DNA of 60,425 nucleotides from Cyanobacteria bacterium CG_2015-22_32_23 (GCA_009993045.1 JAACUG010000065.1:1-60425), one strand, 5' to 3'; shown: positions 18,710-29,633, counted from the stretch's first letter. Translations and numbers: made by a program. The notes: a model not told the origin generated them from the sequence alone.

Positions 18710-20152
18710 TTAAAGACTACAACTTTGTCGTTGACGTGTATGTTCTGGATAAAGCCAAGAATAAGCAAAATGACTAATTGATTGTACTGGTTTTGCAGAA
18801 GTTCTAATGGCTTCCATTTGAGATTCTAAAGAAGGACGTTTTCCCTCATTTCTACCCCAAAATCCCGCTAAAACAGGCATAACATTACTTCCTTGAGAAG
18901 ATGCGCTTAAAACCCTTTTTACTTGATCAACAATACAATTAGGATTACCACATAACGCATAAGACATACTATGCCATTCCATATTTTGAGAAAAACTATC
19001 CCAAGGTTGTAAACGAGAATCAAAACCAACGTCTCCGACTACTTGATTCCCATCGGGGAAAAATACTGCACCCGTAGTTATTCCTCTTTGTTTGACTTGA
19101 TTAGAAGCAAAATCGAGAAAATCAATGACTCCTTGAGCCGCATGAGCTACGGTAAAATACCAAATATCTATTTGTAAAACTGATAAGGTGTTTGGTGCAG
19201 AGGCACTTCTACCTTGCCAAAGGGGAGTTTTTTCATCGGGATATAAATTTTTCATTTGTGCTATATCATTAGCATTAATAAAACCTTGATTAACATATCT
19301 TTCTAATAGCCATCTACCTTGTTGATTTTGAGCTCTTCTGAAAAGAGTTTGTTTAGAAGCATCCCCATAAATCCATAAATCTTTGACTTTACTAACCACT
19401 GATTGTTGTCCACTACCACGGGGATAACGAATATAATCGAATAAAACACCATCGGGACGACGCTGTATAACTGCCTGTAATAATTGTGTATAGTCTTGAC
19501 GAGCTTGGGAATTATAAGGATCAATAAAGGCTTGAGATTGATCATGCACAACATCAATACTACTTTGTCCTTTGCCGTTACGAGCTAAAGCAGGTTGGCG
19601 ATCGGGTTTTTGAGAGTATAAATAGCCAAAATTCATGGAAAATAACCAAGCATAAACTTTTAAACCTCTTTCTCTTCCTTTTTGTAGAGTTTCTGCGTAT
19701 AAATCTCGATTTTCTTGTCCTGATACATCTATAACACTAGGCCAAGGAGTGTAATTACCATTTTTTGGTAAAAGTACTTGACTATCGAAAAAAACTTCTA
19801 AATAAACGGCGTTATAACCTTGATTAACTACGGTATCTAATACTTTATCAATTGATCCTGCCTGAACATCACAAGGATATAATCTAACCCAGATAGCTTG
19901 TTCTTTTAACCAATTATTTTGACGACAATTTCTTAATAAATTTCCATGTTGTTGCAACATTTGTTTATATTCTTGTTGGGCGGCGGTATTTCCAGCTATA
20001 GCTTTTTGACGGAGATTTTCTTTTATGGTGATAGTATTTTGATCTAATTGACAGTAAGAATTAGTAACGGCAGAAACGGGTAATTTAAAAAAAGTTTGAC
20101 TGACAATAGTAATTAGAGTGAGAGTAAATTTAGTCCAAGAATTTTTCAACAT
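18710..20152 (-). CDS. Exported glycosyl hydrolase-like 10 (GHL10) family protein
   Basis: A 480-residue protein with an N-terminal signal or anchor (about residues 8-28). The TIM-barrel GHL10 (DUF187-like) domain spans about 85-440: EQAIWVRLYPCDVQAGSIDKV, NQGYNAVYLEVFFDSQVLLP, GRERGLKVYAWLFSMNFGY, RRPDGVLFDYIRYPRG and GAVFFPDGNQVVGDVGFDS. Such proteins are related to glycoside hydrolases and are proposed to cut cell-wall or extracellular glycans, but substrates are generally unknown. It lies downstream of the BciB-like gene in opposite reading order and shares no obvious operon. Confidence 0.85.
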   Translation of the reverse strand: MLKNSWTKFTLTLITIVSQTFFKLPVSAVTNSYCQLDQNTITIKENLRQKAIAGNTAAQQEYKQMLQQHGNLLRNCRQNNWLKEQAIWVRLYPCDVQAGSIDKVLDTVVNQGYNAVYLEVFFDSQVLLPKNGNYTPWPSVIDVSGQENRDLYAETLQKGRERGLKVYAWLFSMNFGYLYSQKPDRQPALARNGKGQSSIDVVHDQSQAFIDPYNSQARQDYTQLLQAVIQRRPDGVLFDYIRYPRGSGQQSVVSKVKDLWIYGDASKQTLFRRAQNQQGRWLLERYVNQGFINANDIAQMKNLYPDEKTPLWQGRSASAPNTLSVLQIDIWYFTVAHAAQGVIDFLDFASNQVKQRGITTGAVFFPDGNQVVGDVGFDSRLQPWDSFSQNMEWHSMSYALCGNPNCIVDQVKRVLSASSQGSNVMPVLAGFWGRNEGKRPSLESQMEAIRTSAKPVQSISHFAYSWLYPEHTRQRQSCSL

Positions 20153-20208
20153 TATGATGCTTTTAATCCAAACATTTCAGTTATGATAACGAATCAGGAA
20201 AGTTGTTT

Positions 20209-21882
20209 TTATTTTTCGGTTTTTAAAATGGGTAATTGAGAAAGAGGTACAGTTAATGTTACCGTTGAACCTAAACTTTCGCCCATACTATAAAAAGAAA
20301 TTTTACCGCCCATAGCTTCAATAAGGCGTTTAGAGATAGCCAAACCTAAACCAGTACCTCCATAAGCCTTTGTTCTCGAACCATCAACTTGATAGAATGT
20401 TTCAAATAGCTTTTCTTGTTTATCTAAAGAAACCCCGATACCTGTATCCGCTACATTAATTTTTACCATGCCAGGGACACTTACATCTAACACTGAGAAT
20501 TTTTTGGAGATAATTTCTGCGGTAATTTCAATTCCTCCCTCATGGGTAAATTTAAGGGAGTTTCCCACTAGATTTAACATTACTTGTAATAATCTTTGAT
20601 AATCCGCTTGAAGTAATATTTCATCATAAGTTGAAGGTAAATTAATTTTAAAGTAAATATTTTTTTTCTGTGCTTGATTATGAGCAAATTTATAAATTTC
20701 TTCACAGATGGAGTTTAAAGAGATGGAATCTAAGTTAAATTCTAATTTTCCTGCTTCTATTTTGGCAATATCTAAAATATCATTGATTAAGTTTAATAAA
20801 TGTAAAGCGGAATGATAGGCTTGATCAATAAACTCTCTTTCTTCTTCTATATCATCAGCCATATCGTCTAAAACTAATTTTAAAAACCCTAAAATTCCGT
20901 TTAATGGTGTTCTTAATTCATGACTTGTACTAGCTAAAAATTCGCTTTTTAATCTTGATGCTTCTTTTGCTTCAGCGTTTGCCTGTTCTAGTTTTTGATA
21001 AATTGTACCTTGAGCAATGGCTGTACCAACTTGATCTCCCAATTCTTGGACTAATTCTAATTCTGATTCATTCCATTGTCTTTGGTGATCGCATTGATGA
21101 AGACAAATAATACTGTTAAATTCTTGTTGATAAAAAGTAGGTACTAATAACACTGACAAAGCCTGAGAAGAAGTGCTGCCATCTAAATTAATAGTAGTAG
21201 GTTGGCGAAATAAGATTGCTTTTTTTACTTCTTCATAGTCATGAAAATTGAACCTAAATCCTAACAAAGAGTTGTAACGAGGATCGCAATATTCAGCTTT
21301 AATTTCTAAAAAATCTGTATCATAACTTGGGACAATAATCAAACAACGATTAACTTTTAAACCTAATCCTATACTATCAACGGTTTGTTGCCAAATAGTT
21401 TCTAAATCAAGAGTACGGCGAATTTTTCGAGAGATATTAATAAGTAATTTTTGGTAACTTTCTGGATAATTATTACTAAAACCATGGGGAATTAAAGAAA
21501 CTTCCTCTTTTTTTAGAGAATTTCCCATTACTAATACTAATTTTGCGTCACCATTGAAAAGGATAATCGGGCTAATAATTAAGTTAAAAGGAAATGAGTA
21601 ATTTTCATCAGAAAAAATATAATGACACTGCTCAGGAATTTTACGAGTTAAAACCCTCTCGATACATTCAAGATAAGTTTGTTTTTGAATGGGGAATAAT
21701 TTTATTTTAGTTAAATCATCTATAGACAATGGAGGCGAATCATCGTCTATAGATGGCATCGAATCCCTTGATGATCGCCAGTAAAAAGAATGATAATGAC
21801 CTAAAATATCTTGAGTAAAAACCAATTCAGCTCCTAAACTCGATAGATTTTGAGCATTATGTTCGAGAGGATTTAATGTCAT
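20209..21882 (-). CDS. GAF domain sensor histidine kinase
   Basis: A 557-residue soluble kinase. Residues 1-135 have a PAS-like appearance (HYHSFYWRSSRDSM and VLTRKIPEQCHYIF). A GAF domain spans about 150-295, with LETIWQQTVDSIGLGLKVNRCLI cut here for length. The HisKA dimerisation domain has phospho-accepting His321 in FLASTSHELRTPLNGILG. The HATPase domain (about 425-550) shows the N box VGNSLKFTHEGG, the G1 box VADTGIGV and the G2 box GTGLGLAISKRLIEAMGG. No membrane segment or receiver is present, and no response regulator gene adjoins, so its partner is unknown. The GAF lacks an obvious bilin-attachment cysteine, so light sensing is not indicated. Confidence 0.9.
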   Translation of the reverse strand: MTLNPLEHNAQNLSSLGAELVFTQDILGHYHSFYWRSSRDSMPSIDDDSPPLSIDDLTKIKLFPIQKQTYLECIERVLTRKIPEQCHYIFSDENYSFPFNLIISPIILFNGDAKLVLVMGNSLKKEEVSLIPHGFSNNYPESYQKLLINISRKIRRTLDLETIWQQTVDSIGLGLKVNRCLIIVPSYDTDFLEIKAEYCDPRYNSLLGFRFNFHDYEEVKKAILFRQPTTINLDGSTSSQALSVLLVPTFYQQEFNSIICLHQCDHQRQWNESELELVQELGDQVGTAIAQGTIYQKLEQANAEAKEASRLKSEFLASTSHELRTPLNGILGFLKLVLDDMADDIEEEREFIDQAYHSALHLLNLINDILDIAKIEAGKLEFNLDSISLNSICEEIYKFAHNQAQKKNIYFKINLPSTYDEILLQADYQRLLQVMLNLVGNSLKFTHEGGIEITAEIISKKFSVLDVSVPGMVKINVADTGIGVSLDKQEKLFETFYQVDGSRTKAYGGTGLGLAISKRLIEAMGGKISFYSMGESLGSTVTLTVPLSQLPILKTEK

Positions 21883-21978
21883 TGATTTTCGAGAAAAGAA
21901 TACAGAAATCGACGAAAATATAAAAAGAAAAAACTAAGAAAATTTTTAGTTTAACTGTTAATTGTTTATTGATAATGA

Positions 21979-22212
21979 TTAATCGTTCCATTCTCCTCTG
22001 GGAGGTACGGGAGGATTACGGTGTAAATGACGAGTTAAATCATCATCTTGTTGTCTTTCACCTTTTAACCATTCTTTGAGAGCAGATTCAATAACTCGAC
22101 TAGGATCGTTAGTTAAATGTTTGATTTTTTCTACTAATTCAGCATCAAGATGAATAGAAATTTCAACTTTATCTGTACCACGACCTTCAAACAAAATGTT
22201 ATTTTTTATCAT
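21979..22212 (-). CDS. Ribbon-helix-helix (CopG-like) small protein
   Basis: A 77-residue protein. Residues 14-50 fit a ribbon-helix-helix DNA-binding fold: VEISIHLDAELVEKIKHLT (strand and first helix) then DPSRVIESALKEWLKG (second helix). The C-terminus is a proline-rich tail ending PPVPPRGEWND. Such proteins are often antitoxins, but no toxin frame lies next to it (the upstream 270 bp to lepA is non-coding), so it is an orphan. A local transcriptional regulator is an alternative. Confidence 0.7.
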   Translation of the reverse strand: MIKNNILFEGRGTDKVEISIHLDAELVEKIKHLTNDPSRVIESALKEWLKGERQQDDDLTRHLHRNPPVPPRGEWND

Positions 22213-22485
22213 AATATTTAATTCTCCTTTTAAGTATAAATTTTACAAAATTATTCTATTTCTATTGTCCTAGATTTTTCGCTATTTTCCTAGATCGTTG
22301 TGAAGATAAGTTAAGAAATCTTAATTTTCAGTCAAGAAAAGAAATATTTTGATATTAACCATCTTTCACTAGAAAAAGAAATAAATAAGTTAATCCTAAG
22401 CGAATTTCCTATACACATATTAAAATAAATTAAGAAACGTTAATTCTTTATCTTCAAGATTTATCCATTATCAAAAATAAAATTT

Positions 22486-24300
22486 ATGACTGACGCTCCC
22501 GTTAAACGACTGCGCAACTTTTCGATTATTGCTCATATTGATCACGGTAAGTCCACTTTAGCAGACCGTTTGTTGCAGGTAACTGGTACTGTGGGAGAGC
22601 GAGATATGAAAGCTCAATTCCTCGATAATATGGATTTAGAGCGTGAAAGAGGTATAACAATCAAACTTCAAGCCGCTAGAATGGAATATAAAGCTAGAGA
22701 TGGAGAAGATTATGTCTTAAATTTAATTGATACCCCTGGACACGTGGACTTTTCCTATGAGGTTTCCCGCTCTCTGGCTGCCTGTGAAGGTGCTTTATTG
22801 GTAGTTGATTCTTCTCAAGGGGTTGAAGCCCAAACTCTGGCTAATGTTTATCTTGCTCTGGATAATAATTTAGAAATTATCCCTGTGTTAAATAAAATTG
22901 ATTTACCTAGTGCTGAACCTGAACGAGTTATCAAAGAAATTGAAGATGTTGTTGGCTTAGATTGTACTAATATTATTCATGCTTCTGCAAAGTCTGGTAT
23001 TGGTATTGAGGATATTTTAGAGGCTATTATTGCCCAAGTACCTCCTCCTGAAGATACCACAGAAAAACCTTTACGCGCTTTAATTTTTGATAGTTATTAC
23101 GATGCTTATCGTGGAGTTATTGTTTATTTTCGAGTGATGGATGGACGCATTAAAAAAGGCGATCGCATCTTGTTGATGGCATCAGGAAAACAATACGAAT
23201 TAGATGAAGTGGGAGTATTATCGCCGACTCAAGTGCAAGTAGATGAATTACACGCAGGAGAAGTGGGATATTTAGCGGCGGCTATTAAAGCAGTGGGAGA
23301 TGCAAGGGTAGGAGATACAATTACGTTAGTAAATCAACCAGCCAAGGAGGCTTTACCCGGTTATACCGAAGCGAAACCGATGGTATTTTGTGGGTTATTT
23401 CCCATCGATGCGGATCAATATGCGGACTTAAAAGACGCTTTAGAGAAGCTAAAATTAAACGATGCAGCGTTATCTTTTGAGCCTGAAACATCAAGCGCTA
23501 TGGGTTTTGGTTTTCGTTGTGGTTTCTTGGGTTTACTACACATGGAAATTGTCCAAGAACGTCTGGAAAGGGAATATAATTTAGATCTGATCACTACTGC
23601 ACCTTCGGTAATTTATCGAGTTACTAACATTAATGGAGAAGTGATGGAAATTGATAATCCAAGCGCACTACCAGATCCACAAAAACGAACAAAAATAGAA
23701 GAGCCTTATATTAAAGTTGATATTATTACTCCTGAAACCTATGTCGGAACTTTGATGGATTTATGTCAAACTCGACGGGGTATCTTTATAGATATGAAGT
23801 ACTTTACCATTAATCGTACTAATTTAATTTATGAAATACCTTTAGCAGAAGTTGTAACAGACTTTTTTGATCAACTGAAATCTCGTTCTCGTGGTTATGC
23901 TAGTATGGAATATCAATTAATTGGCTTCCGAGAAAATCCTTTAATTCGCTTAGATATTCTGGTAAATAAAGATCCAGTGGACGCTTTAGCCATGATTGTT
24001 CATCGAGATAAAGCCTATAATGTTGGACGTGCTTTGACGGAAAAACTGAAAGAATTGATTCCTCGTCATCAATTTAAAGTACCTATTCAGGCGGCAATTG
24101 GTGCAAAAGTTATCGCTAGTGAGCATATTCCAGCCCTAAGAAAAGATGTTTTAGCAAAATGTTACGGTGGTGATATTAGCCGTAAGAAAAAGTTATTGCA
24201 GAAACAAGCTAAAGGTAAAAAACGGATGAAATCTATTGGGACTGTGGACGTACCTCAATCAGCTTTTATGGCAGTATTAAAGTTAGATAGTAATAGTTAA
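22486..24300 (+). CDS. lepA: Elongation factor 4 (LepA)
   Basis: A 604-residue translational GTPase of standard length. The G motifs are AHIDHGKS (residues 16-23), [14 protein letters not shown] and NKIDLP. The LepA-specific C-terminal domain is present ([17 protein letters not shown]-like and [19 protein letters not shown]). LepA acts on ribosomes, reported roles including back-translocation under stress and 30S biogenesis. The upstream neighbour is divergent. The large kinase gene begins only 13 bp after the lepA stop, so read-through expression is possible. Confidence 0.98.
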   Translation: MTDAPVKRLRNFSIIAHIDHGKSTLADRLLQVTGTVGERDMKAQFLDNMDLERERGITIKLQAARMEYKARDGEDYVLNLIDTPGHVDFSYEVSRSLAACEGALLVVDSSQGVEAQTLANVYLALDNNLEIIPVLNKIDLPSAEPERVIKEIEDVVGLDCTNIIHASAKSGIGIEDILEAIIAQVPPPEDTTEKPLRALIFDSYYDAYRGVIVYFRVMDGRIKKGDRILLMASGKQYELDEVGVLSPTQVQVDELHAGEVGYLAAAIKAVGDARVGDTITLVNQPAKEALPGYTEAKPMVFCGLFPIDADQYADLKDALEKLKLNDAALSFEPETSSAMGFGFRCGFLGLLHMEIVQERLEREYNLDLITTAPSVIYRVTNINGEVMEIDNPSALPDPQKRTKIEEPYIKVDIITPETYVGTLMDLCQTRRGIFIDMKYFTINRTNLIYEIPLAEVVTDFFDQLKSRSRGYASMEYQLIGFRENPLIRLDILVNKDPVDALAMIVHRDKAYNVGRALTEKLKELIPRHQFKVPIQAAIGAKVIASEHIPALRKDVLAKCYGGDISRKKKLLQKQAKGKKRMKSIGTVDVPQSAFMAVLKLDSNS

Positions 24301-24313
24301 TTGTAATTTTTTT

Positions 24314-27300
24314 ATGGTAATCAATGAAGAATTAAAAATGACAATTATTGATTATCATCCCATACTAATTTTACCTGATACGTCTTTTTTAGATGTCATC
24401 AAAAAGTTAGTTATGGGTCATAATTATTTAATAGTTGTAGATAATTTAATCCCATTGGGTTTTATTTCTGAGAGGATTATTCTTAAAATAATTGATTCTA
24501 ATATTAATATTTATTCTTTACGAGCTAAAAATTTTTGTGAGAGTTTTCCTTCTGAAAAAGAAACAAATTTACCCGATTTATTTACCCTTGCTCAAAATAT
24601 TTATACAGAAAAATATCAAGTTTACGGTTGTTTAAATAATCAAAATAATTTAATAGGAATAATCACTGCTAAAAGTCTTTGTAATTATATTCAAAAAGAA
24701 GTATTTTATCAACAAGTTTCCATTTTAGAAGTAACTAAACCAAATTTAATGGTAGTTTCTTCTAATTATTCTCTGTTAACAACTATAAAAAAACTAAGTC
24801 TAAATCCTAATCTTGAAGGTTTTGTCTGTGAAGTAAATTCAGAGTTAAAAGTATTTAGTTTTCAGGCAATTATTAAAAAATTAATAGAATCAAATTGGAA
24901 AAATAAAACTCTTAATGAATTAGATAACGAAAATTTGCCCATCGTCATAAATCAAGAGAAAATTTCTGTCGTTAATACTTATTTAGAGAATCATAGTGGG
25001 GTATTAATTAAAAATGATTCCGTACCTATTATTAATAATCATATTCTTGTAAATTCTTCACTTAATGTATTAAATAATAATAAACAAAATCACCCTTTAA
25101 AAGTTACTAATCAAATTAATTTAGTGACTTCTAAATATTTAATTAAAGTTTTAACTCCTTTATGGCAAAATGAATATTTAAAACATCAACAACAAGAAAT
25201 TCAAAGGATAAAAACTGCTTTTAAATTTGAAAAAAAACAGGTTGAACAAGAAAAGTTATTATCAGGGTTAAGCTCTCGTATTCGCAAATCACTAAACCTA
25301 AATGAAATTTTAAATAATACAGTAAATGAGGTACGAGACTTTTTAGATTGTGATCGAGTTATTGTTTATCAGTTATATCCTGATGGTGATGGGGTAATTA
25401 TTGCCGAATCAGTAACCCAAGGGGTAATGTCAATATTAGGTAGAGTAGTACAAGATCACTGTTTTGCCAAAGATTTTATTAAACCTTATTTGAATGGAAG
25501 AATTCAAGCAGTAGATAATGTTTTTACCGCTAATTTATCCCCTTGTCATCTCAATTTATTATTAGGGATACAAATTCAAGCTAATCTAGTTGTACCAATT
25601 ATTTTTCATGATCAACTATGGGGTTTATTAGCTACACAAAATTGTCTTCAACCTCGTCACTGGCATGAAGATGAGTTAGATTTACTGCAACAATTAGGTA
25701 CACAAGTTGCCATCGCTATTCAACAATCAGAATACGCACAACGGGCGTTAGAAGTGGCAAAATATCAAACTGCCATCGCTAAATTAGGCAATACGGCTTT
25801 AATTAGTCATAATTTAGATACTTTAATGAATACGACAGTCAAAATTGTTAGTAAAACTTTAAATGTCAAATTTTGTGATATATTACAATTAAACTTAAAC
25901 AAGGCTTCTTTTATCCTAAAATCAGGTGTTGGCTGGGATGCTGATTGGATTGGATTGGCTCAAATTGGCTCATCTCCTCGTTGGATGCCGGGTTATACTT
26001 TTAGTACATTGCATCCTGTTGTCACAGAAGATTTATTCATTGAAACTCGTTTTAGTCCTCCTCCTTTTTTACATAATACAGGCATTATCAGTGGTGCGAT
26101 GGTGAATATTGGCGGTAAAGATAACTGTTTCGGCGTTATGGGTATTTATAGTAAAACTCCTCGCAAATTCACCTCTGAAGAAATTAATTTTTTACAAACC
26201 GTTGCTAATGTTTTAGCTACTGCTATTGATCGTACTAATTCTCAAAGACAACTAGATTACTTTTTCAATCTTTCTTTGGATATGTTTTGTATTGCGGGGG
26301 TTGATGGCTCATTTAAAAGGGTTAATTCGAGCTTTTTGAGTACTTTGGGTTATACTTCAGAAGAGATGGTAAATCAAAATATGCTTTCTTTTGTGCATCC
26401 TGATGATGTAGAAATTACTAAAGATGAGTTACAAAAATTGAGTAATGGCTTTTTTAGTCTTAGTTTTGAAAATCGCTGGTTAACTAATGATGGGCAATAT
26501 CGTTGGTTAGCATGGAAAAGTTTACCTTATGAAGAAGGAATTATTTATGCAGTGGCTAGAGATATAACTTTAGCGAAACAAGCAGAATCTCAGTTACGCA
26601 GTTTGAATGAAGAATTAGAAAGTAGAGTTAAAGATCGTACGGAAGAATTAGAACAGACTACGACTCAATTAAGAACTTTTGTGCAAACGGTAGGTACTGT
26701 TTTAGTGGTACTTAATCAAGAATATCGTATTGTGGAATGGAATGAGGAAGCGGAAAAAGTTTTTGGTTGGAGTCGAGATTCTGTGTTAGGTGAAGATTAT
26801 TTTTTACTCTTTATTGCCCCTAATGAGCGAGAATCTTTAAAAGAAAACCTCGATATGAGTTTATCTTACGGTAAAGTGCAACGTAATTTAGAGAGTAAAG
26901 TTTTAGTGGCTGATGGTAGTGAAAGAACATTACTTTGGAATGTCAATCGTTTTACCGATAATCATGGAGTTGGTATTGGTATTATTGCTTGTGGGCAAGA
27001 TATTGAGGAAGTACGTTTGGCACAATTAAGATTAAAATTAAGTGAGCAACGTTTTCGCAGTATTTTTAATCAAGCCGCCGTCGGTATTGTACAAGTTAGT
27101 TTACCGGGTAAGTTAGTTTTAGTTAATGATAAGTTTATCCAATTAGGAGGTTACACTCGTGATCAATTGGTAGATATAGATTTTCATTCTTTGATTCATC
27201 CTGATGATGTGTCGGCAACTTTGACGGATTTGTCTGATTTATTGTCGGGAAGTAATCCTACTTTTGAGAGAGAAATTCGCATTAAATGTGCTGATGATCA

Positions 27301-28447
27301 CTTTTTGTGGATTAATTTAACTATGTCTGTAGTTTGGGTTACTATTGATCCTTCTTACTTTATTGCTGTTATTAATGATATAAGCGATCGCAAAAAAGCG
27401 GAAGAATCTTTACAACAAAGTGAAGGGCGATTGAATAGTGTGTTAAGCTCACTACAGGATGTTGTATGGTCAATGTCTTTACCAGATCTAACTCTACGTT
27501 ATATTAACCCTGCTTGTCAAATACTTTATGGATATTCTCCAGCACAGATATTGGCGAATCGAGAAGTTTTATTAGACATGATAGTACCAGAATATCGTCA
27601 CTTAGTAGAAAATAGTTGGGAAAATATTATCGAAGGTTATTCTTTAGGTAATTTACAAAATCAGGAGGGGAAAAGTTGGGAATTAGAATATAAAATTCAG
27701 CTATCAACACAAGAAACTCGTTGGATTCGAGAAAGATCCCATATCGTTTATGATCAATATAATAGAGCTATAAGTATTGATGGTATTTCTACAGATGTTA
27801 CGGAAAGACATTTAGCGGAAGAAAAATTGTTTAAATCTCTACAAGAAAAAGAAATCTTACTTAAAGAAGTACATCACCGAGTTAAAAATAATTTATATGT
27901 AATCTCAGGTTTACTCAATTTACAGTCAAGTTATATAGAAGATGAAAATGTCAAAAATTTATTTCAAGATAGTCAAAATCGCATTCAAACAATGGCGGTT
28001 ATTCATGAGCAATTATATCAATCTGATGACCTTTCTCAAATTAATTTTGCTGATTACATTAAGAAGCTAGTATCAAATCTTTTTCTTTCTTATAATCATG
28101 ATAAAAAAGGTATCAAACCTGTTACTAATTTAGATGAATGTTATTTAAGTATTGAAATTGCTATTCCTGCAGGATTATTAATCAATGAATTAATTACCAA
28201 TGCTTTTAAACACGCTTTTCCCAACGGTGAAGGAGAAGTCATGATAAATTTGACTTTAGGAGAAAAAAAACAGGTAATATTAGAAGTTAAAGATAATGGT
28301 ATCGGATTACCTCCAGATTTAGATTGGAATAGAACTAATTCATTAGGGTTACGTTTAGTAAGATTATTAACTCAACAATTAGATGCACAAATATCTGTGA
28401 CAACTAATAATTTTGGTACTTGTTTTTCTATCAGTTTTAGTACTTAA
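24314..28447 (+). CDS. Large multi-sensor histidine kinase (CBS-like, two GAF, four PAS, HisKA_2)
   Basis: A 1377-residue protein without membrane segments. In order: a CBS-like pair (about residues 15-190), a low-complexity linker, GAF1 (about 325-472; FLDCDRVIVYQLYPDGDGVI and the PCHLNLLLGIQIQANLVVPI region, as in phytochrome-type GAFs), GAF2 (about 490-640), PAS domains near 645-755, 785-905, 910-1030 and 1035-1165, then a HisKA_2 domain with HHRVKNN at 1187-1193 and a HATPase with NELITNAFKH near 1291-1300 and DNGIGLP near 1327. HisKA_2 kinases commonly sense light or redox and phosphorylate separate regulators. The GAF1 cysteine in SPCHLN (near 411) sits where cyanobacteriochromes attach bilin, so photosensing is a real possibility but unproven. 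The receiver-kinase gene follows 39 bp later. An alternative start is Met9. Confidence 0.88.
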   Translation: MVINEELKMTIIDYHPILILPDTSFLDVIKKLVMGHNYLIVVDNLIPLGFISERIILKIIDSNINIYSLRAKNFCESFPSEKETNLPDLFTLAQNIYTEKYQVYGCLNNQNNLIGIITAKSLCNYIQKEVFYQQVSILEVTKPNLMVVSSNYSLLTTIKKLSLNPNLEGFVCEVNSELKVFSFQAIIKKLIESNWKNKTLNELDNENLPIVINQEKISVVNTYLENHSGVLIKNDSVPIINNHILVNSSLNVLNNNKQNHPLKVTNQINLVTSKYLIKVLTPLWQNEYLKHQQQEIQRIKTAFKFEKKQVEQEKLLSGLSSRIRKSLNLNEILNNTVNEVRDFLDCDRVIVYQLYPDGDGVIIAESVTQGVMSILGRVVQDHCFAKDFIKPYLNGRIQAVDNVFTANLSPCHLNLLLGIQIQANLVVPIIFHDQLWGLLATQNCLQPRHWHEDELDLLQQLGTQVAIAIQQSEYAQRALEVAKYQTAIAKLGNTALISHNLDTLMNTTVKIVSKTLNVKFCDILQLNLNKASFILKSGVGWDADWIGLAQIGSSPRWMPGYTFSTLHPVVTEDLFIETRFSPPPFLHNTGIISGAMVNIGGKDNCFGVMGIYSKTPRKFTSEEINFLQTVANVLATAIDRTNSQRQLDYFFNLSLDMFCIAGVDGSFKRVNSSFLSTLGYTSEEMVNQNMLSFVHPDDVEITKDELQKLSNGFFSLSFENRWLTNDGQYRWLAWKSLPYEEGIIYAVARDITLAKQAESQLRSLNEELESRVKDRTEELEQTTTQLRTFVQTVGTVLVVLNQEYRIVEWNEEAEKVFGWSRDSVLGEDYFLLFIAPNERESLKENLDMSLSYGKVQRNLESKVLVADGSERTLLWNVNRFTDNHGVGIGIIACGQDIEEVRLAQLRLKLSEQRFRSIFNQAAVGIVQVSLPGKLVLVNDKFIQLGGYTRDQLVDIDFHSLIHPDDVSATLTDLSDLLSGSNPTFEREIRIKCADDHFLWINLTMSVVWVTIDPSYFIAVINDISDRKKAEESLQQSEGRLNSVLSSLQDVVWSMSLPDLTLRYINPACQILYGYSPAQILANREVLLDMIVPEYRHLVENSWENIIEGYSLGNLQNQEGKSWELEYKIQLSTQETRWIRERSHIVYDQYNRAISIDGISTDVTERHLAEEKLFKSLQEKEILLKEVHHRVKNNLYVISGLLNLQSSYIEDENVKNLFQDSQNRIQTMAVIHEQLYQSDDLSQINFADYIKKLVSNLFLSYNHDKKGIKPVTNLDECYLSIEIAIPAGLLINELITNAFKHAFPNGEGEVMINLTLGEKKQVILEVKDNGIGLPPDLDWNRTNSLGLRLVRLLTQQLDAQISVTTNNFGTCFSISFST

Positions 28448-28486
28448 TATAATCAACAGCATTTTTTATTCCATCATTGTTAATTA

Positions 28487-29620
28487 ATGACAAGTATTGA
28501 TGATATGAAAGTAAACATATTACAAATATTAATCGTGGAAGATGAATTGATTGCCGCCGAGAGTCTTGCCTTAGATTTACAAAAACTCGGTTATCAAGTT
28601 TGTGCTATGGTTAACACGGGGAAAAAAGCCATTGATAAATGTCAGGAGTTAAATCCTGATTTGGTGTTAATGGATATTATGTTGAAAGGAGAAATGGATG
28701 GAATTACTGCCGCTGAAATTATTTATAGTCAATCAAAAACTCCCATTATATATCTTAGTGCCTATGCTGATGAAAATACCCTCAAACGAGCAAAATCAAC
28801 TTGTGTTTATGGTTATTTAGTCAAGCCTTATAAAATTGCTGATGTTAATACTACTATTACTATAGCTTTGGCAAAACATCAAGAAGATTTACAAAGAGAA
28901 ATAGACTTATCCGCAGAAAAAAAACTTAACAAGATTAAAACCCAAGCCTTAGCTACCGCTTCCCATGATTTACGCAATCCTCTTACCAGTATTCTTGGTT
29001 ATACCGAATTAATCCGAGATTATGGCGATCGCCTTTCACCTGAAAAGAAACAAAGATATTTCAATTTTATTAAATCTGCGGTAGGGAAGATGAATGATTC
29101 CTTAGAAGATTTATTGTTAATTAGTAAAGCAGAAGAAGGAAAAATAACTCTTTATCCACAACATTTTAACCTAGTAGAATATTTAAACATAGTAATAGAT
29201 GAACATAATAATATTTCTGAAAAACATAATATAATTTTTGAACGGAATACAGATAATTATCAAGCATATCTTGACCAAAAAATCTTAAATCATATCTTAA
29301 ATAACTTAATATCTAATGCCATAAAATATTCTCCAGAAGGGGGTAATATTATTTTAAGATTAAATGCCGATGAGAGAGAGGTAATCATAGAAATAGAAGA
29401 TGAGGGTATTGGAATACCAGAAGATTATCAAGCAAAATTATTTACTTTATTTGAAAGAGGAAGTAATGTCGGAAATATAAAAGGAAACGGTTTAGGATTA
29501 TCTATTGTTAAAAAAGCAGTAGAATTATGTGAAGGAAATATTAAAGTTAATAGTAAGGAGAATAAAGGCACAAAATTTAGTATCATTATTCCCCAAAATG
29601 AAGAGAAATCTTGTACATAA
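28487..29620 (+). CDS. Response regulator-histidine kinase (receiver first, kinase second)
   Basis: A 377-residue protein. The N-terminal receiver (about residues 12-130) has the acidic pair in VEDE, phospho-acceptor Asp63 in LVLMDIML, and Lys113 in YLVKPYK. A HisKA domain follows with His160 in ATASHDLRNPLTSILGY, then a HATPase (about 255-370: NLISNAIKYSPEGG, EIEDEGIGIP, GNGLGLSIVKKAVEL). A receiver upstream of the kinase core suggests that phosphorylation of Asp63 controls the kinase. It lies 39 bp after the giant sensor kinase gene, which is the obvious candidate phosphodonor (inference from position). Met7 is an alternative start. Confidence 0.9.
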   Translation: MTSIDDMKVNILQILIVEDELIAAESLALDLQKLGYQVCAMVNTGKKAIDKCQELNPDLVLMDIMLKGEMDGITAAEIIYSQSKTPIIYLSAYADENTLKRAKSTCVYGYLVKPYKIADVNTTITIALAKHQEDLQREIDLSAEKKLNKIKTQALATASHDLRNPLTSILGYTELIRDYGDRLSPEKKQRYFNFIKSAVGKMNDSLEDLLLISKAEEGKITLYPQHFNLVEYLNIVIDEHNNISEKHNIIFERNTDNYQAYLDQKILNHILNNLISNAIKYSPEGGNIILRLNADEREVIIEIEDEGIGIPEDYQAKLFTLFERGSNVGNIKGNGLGLSIVKKAVELCEGNIKVNSKENKGTKFSIIIPQNEEKSCT

Positions 29621-29633
29621 ATTAAGTTATAAT

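Noticed and set aside
21979-22212. Complete toxin-antitoxin module
   Set aside because: Only the ribbon-helix-helix protein is present; neither flank has a toxin frame.
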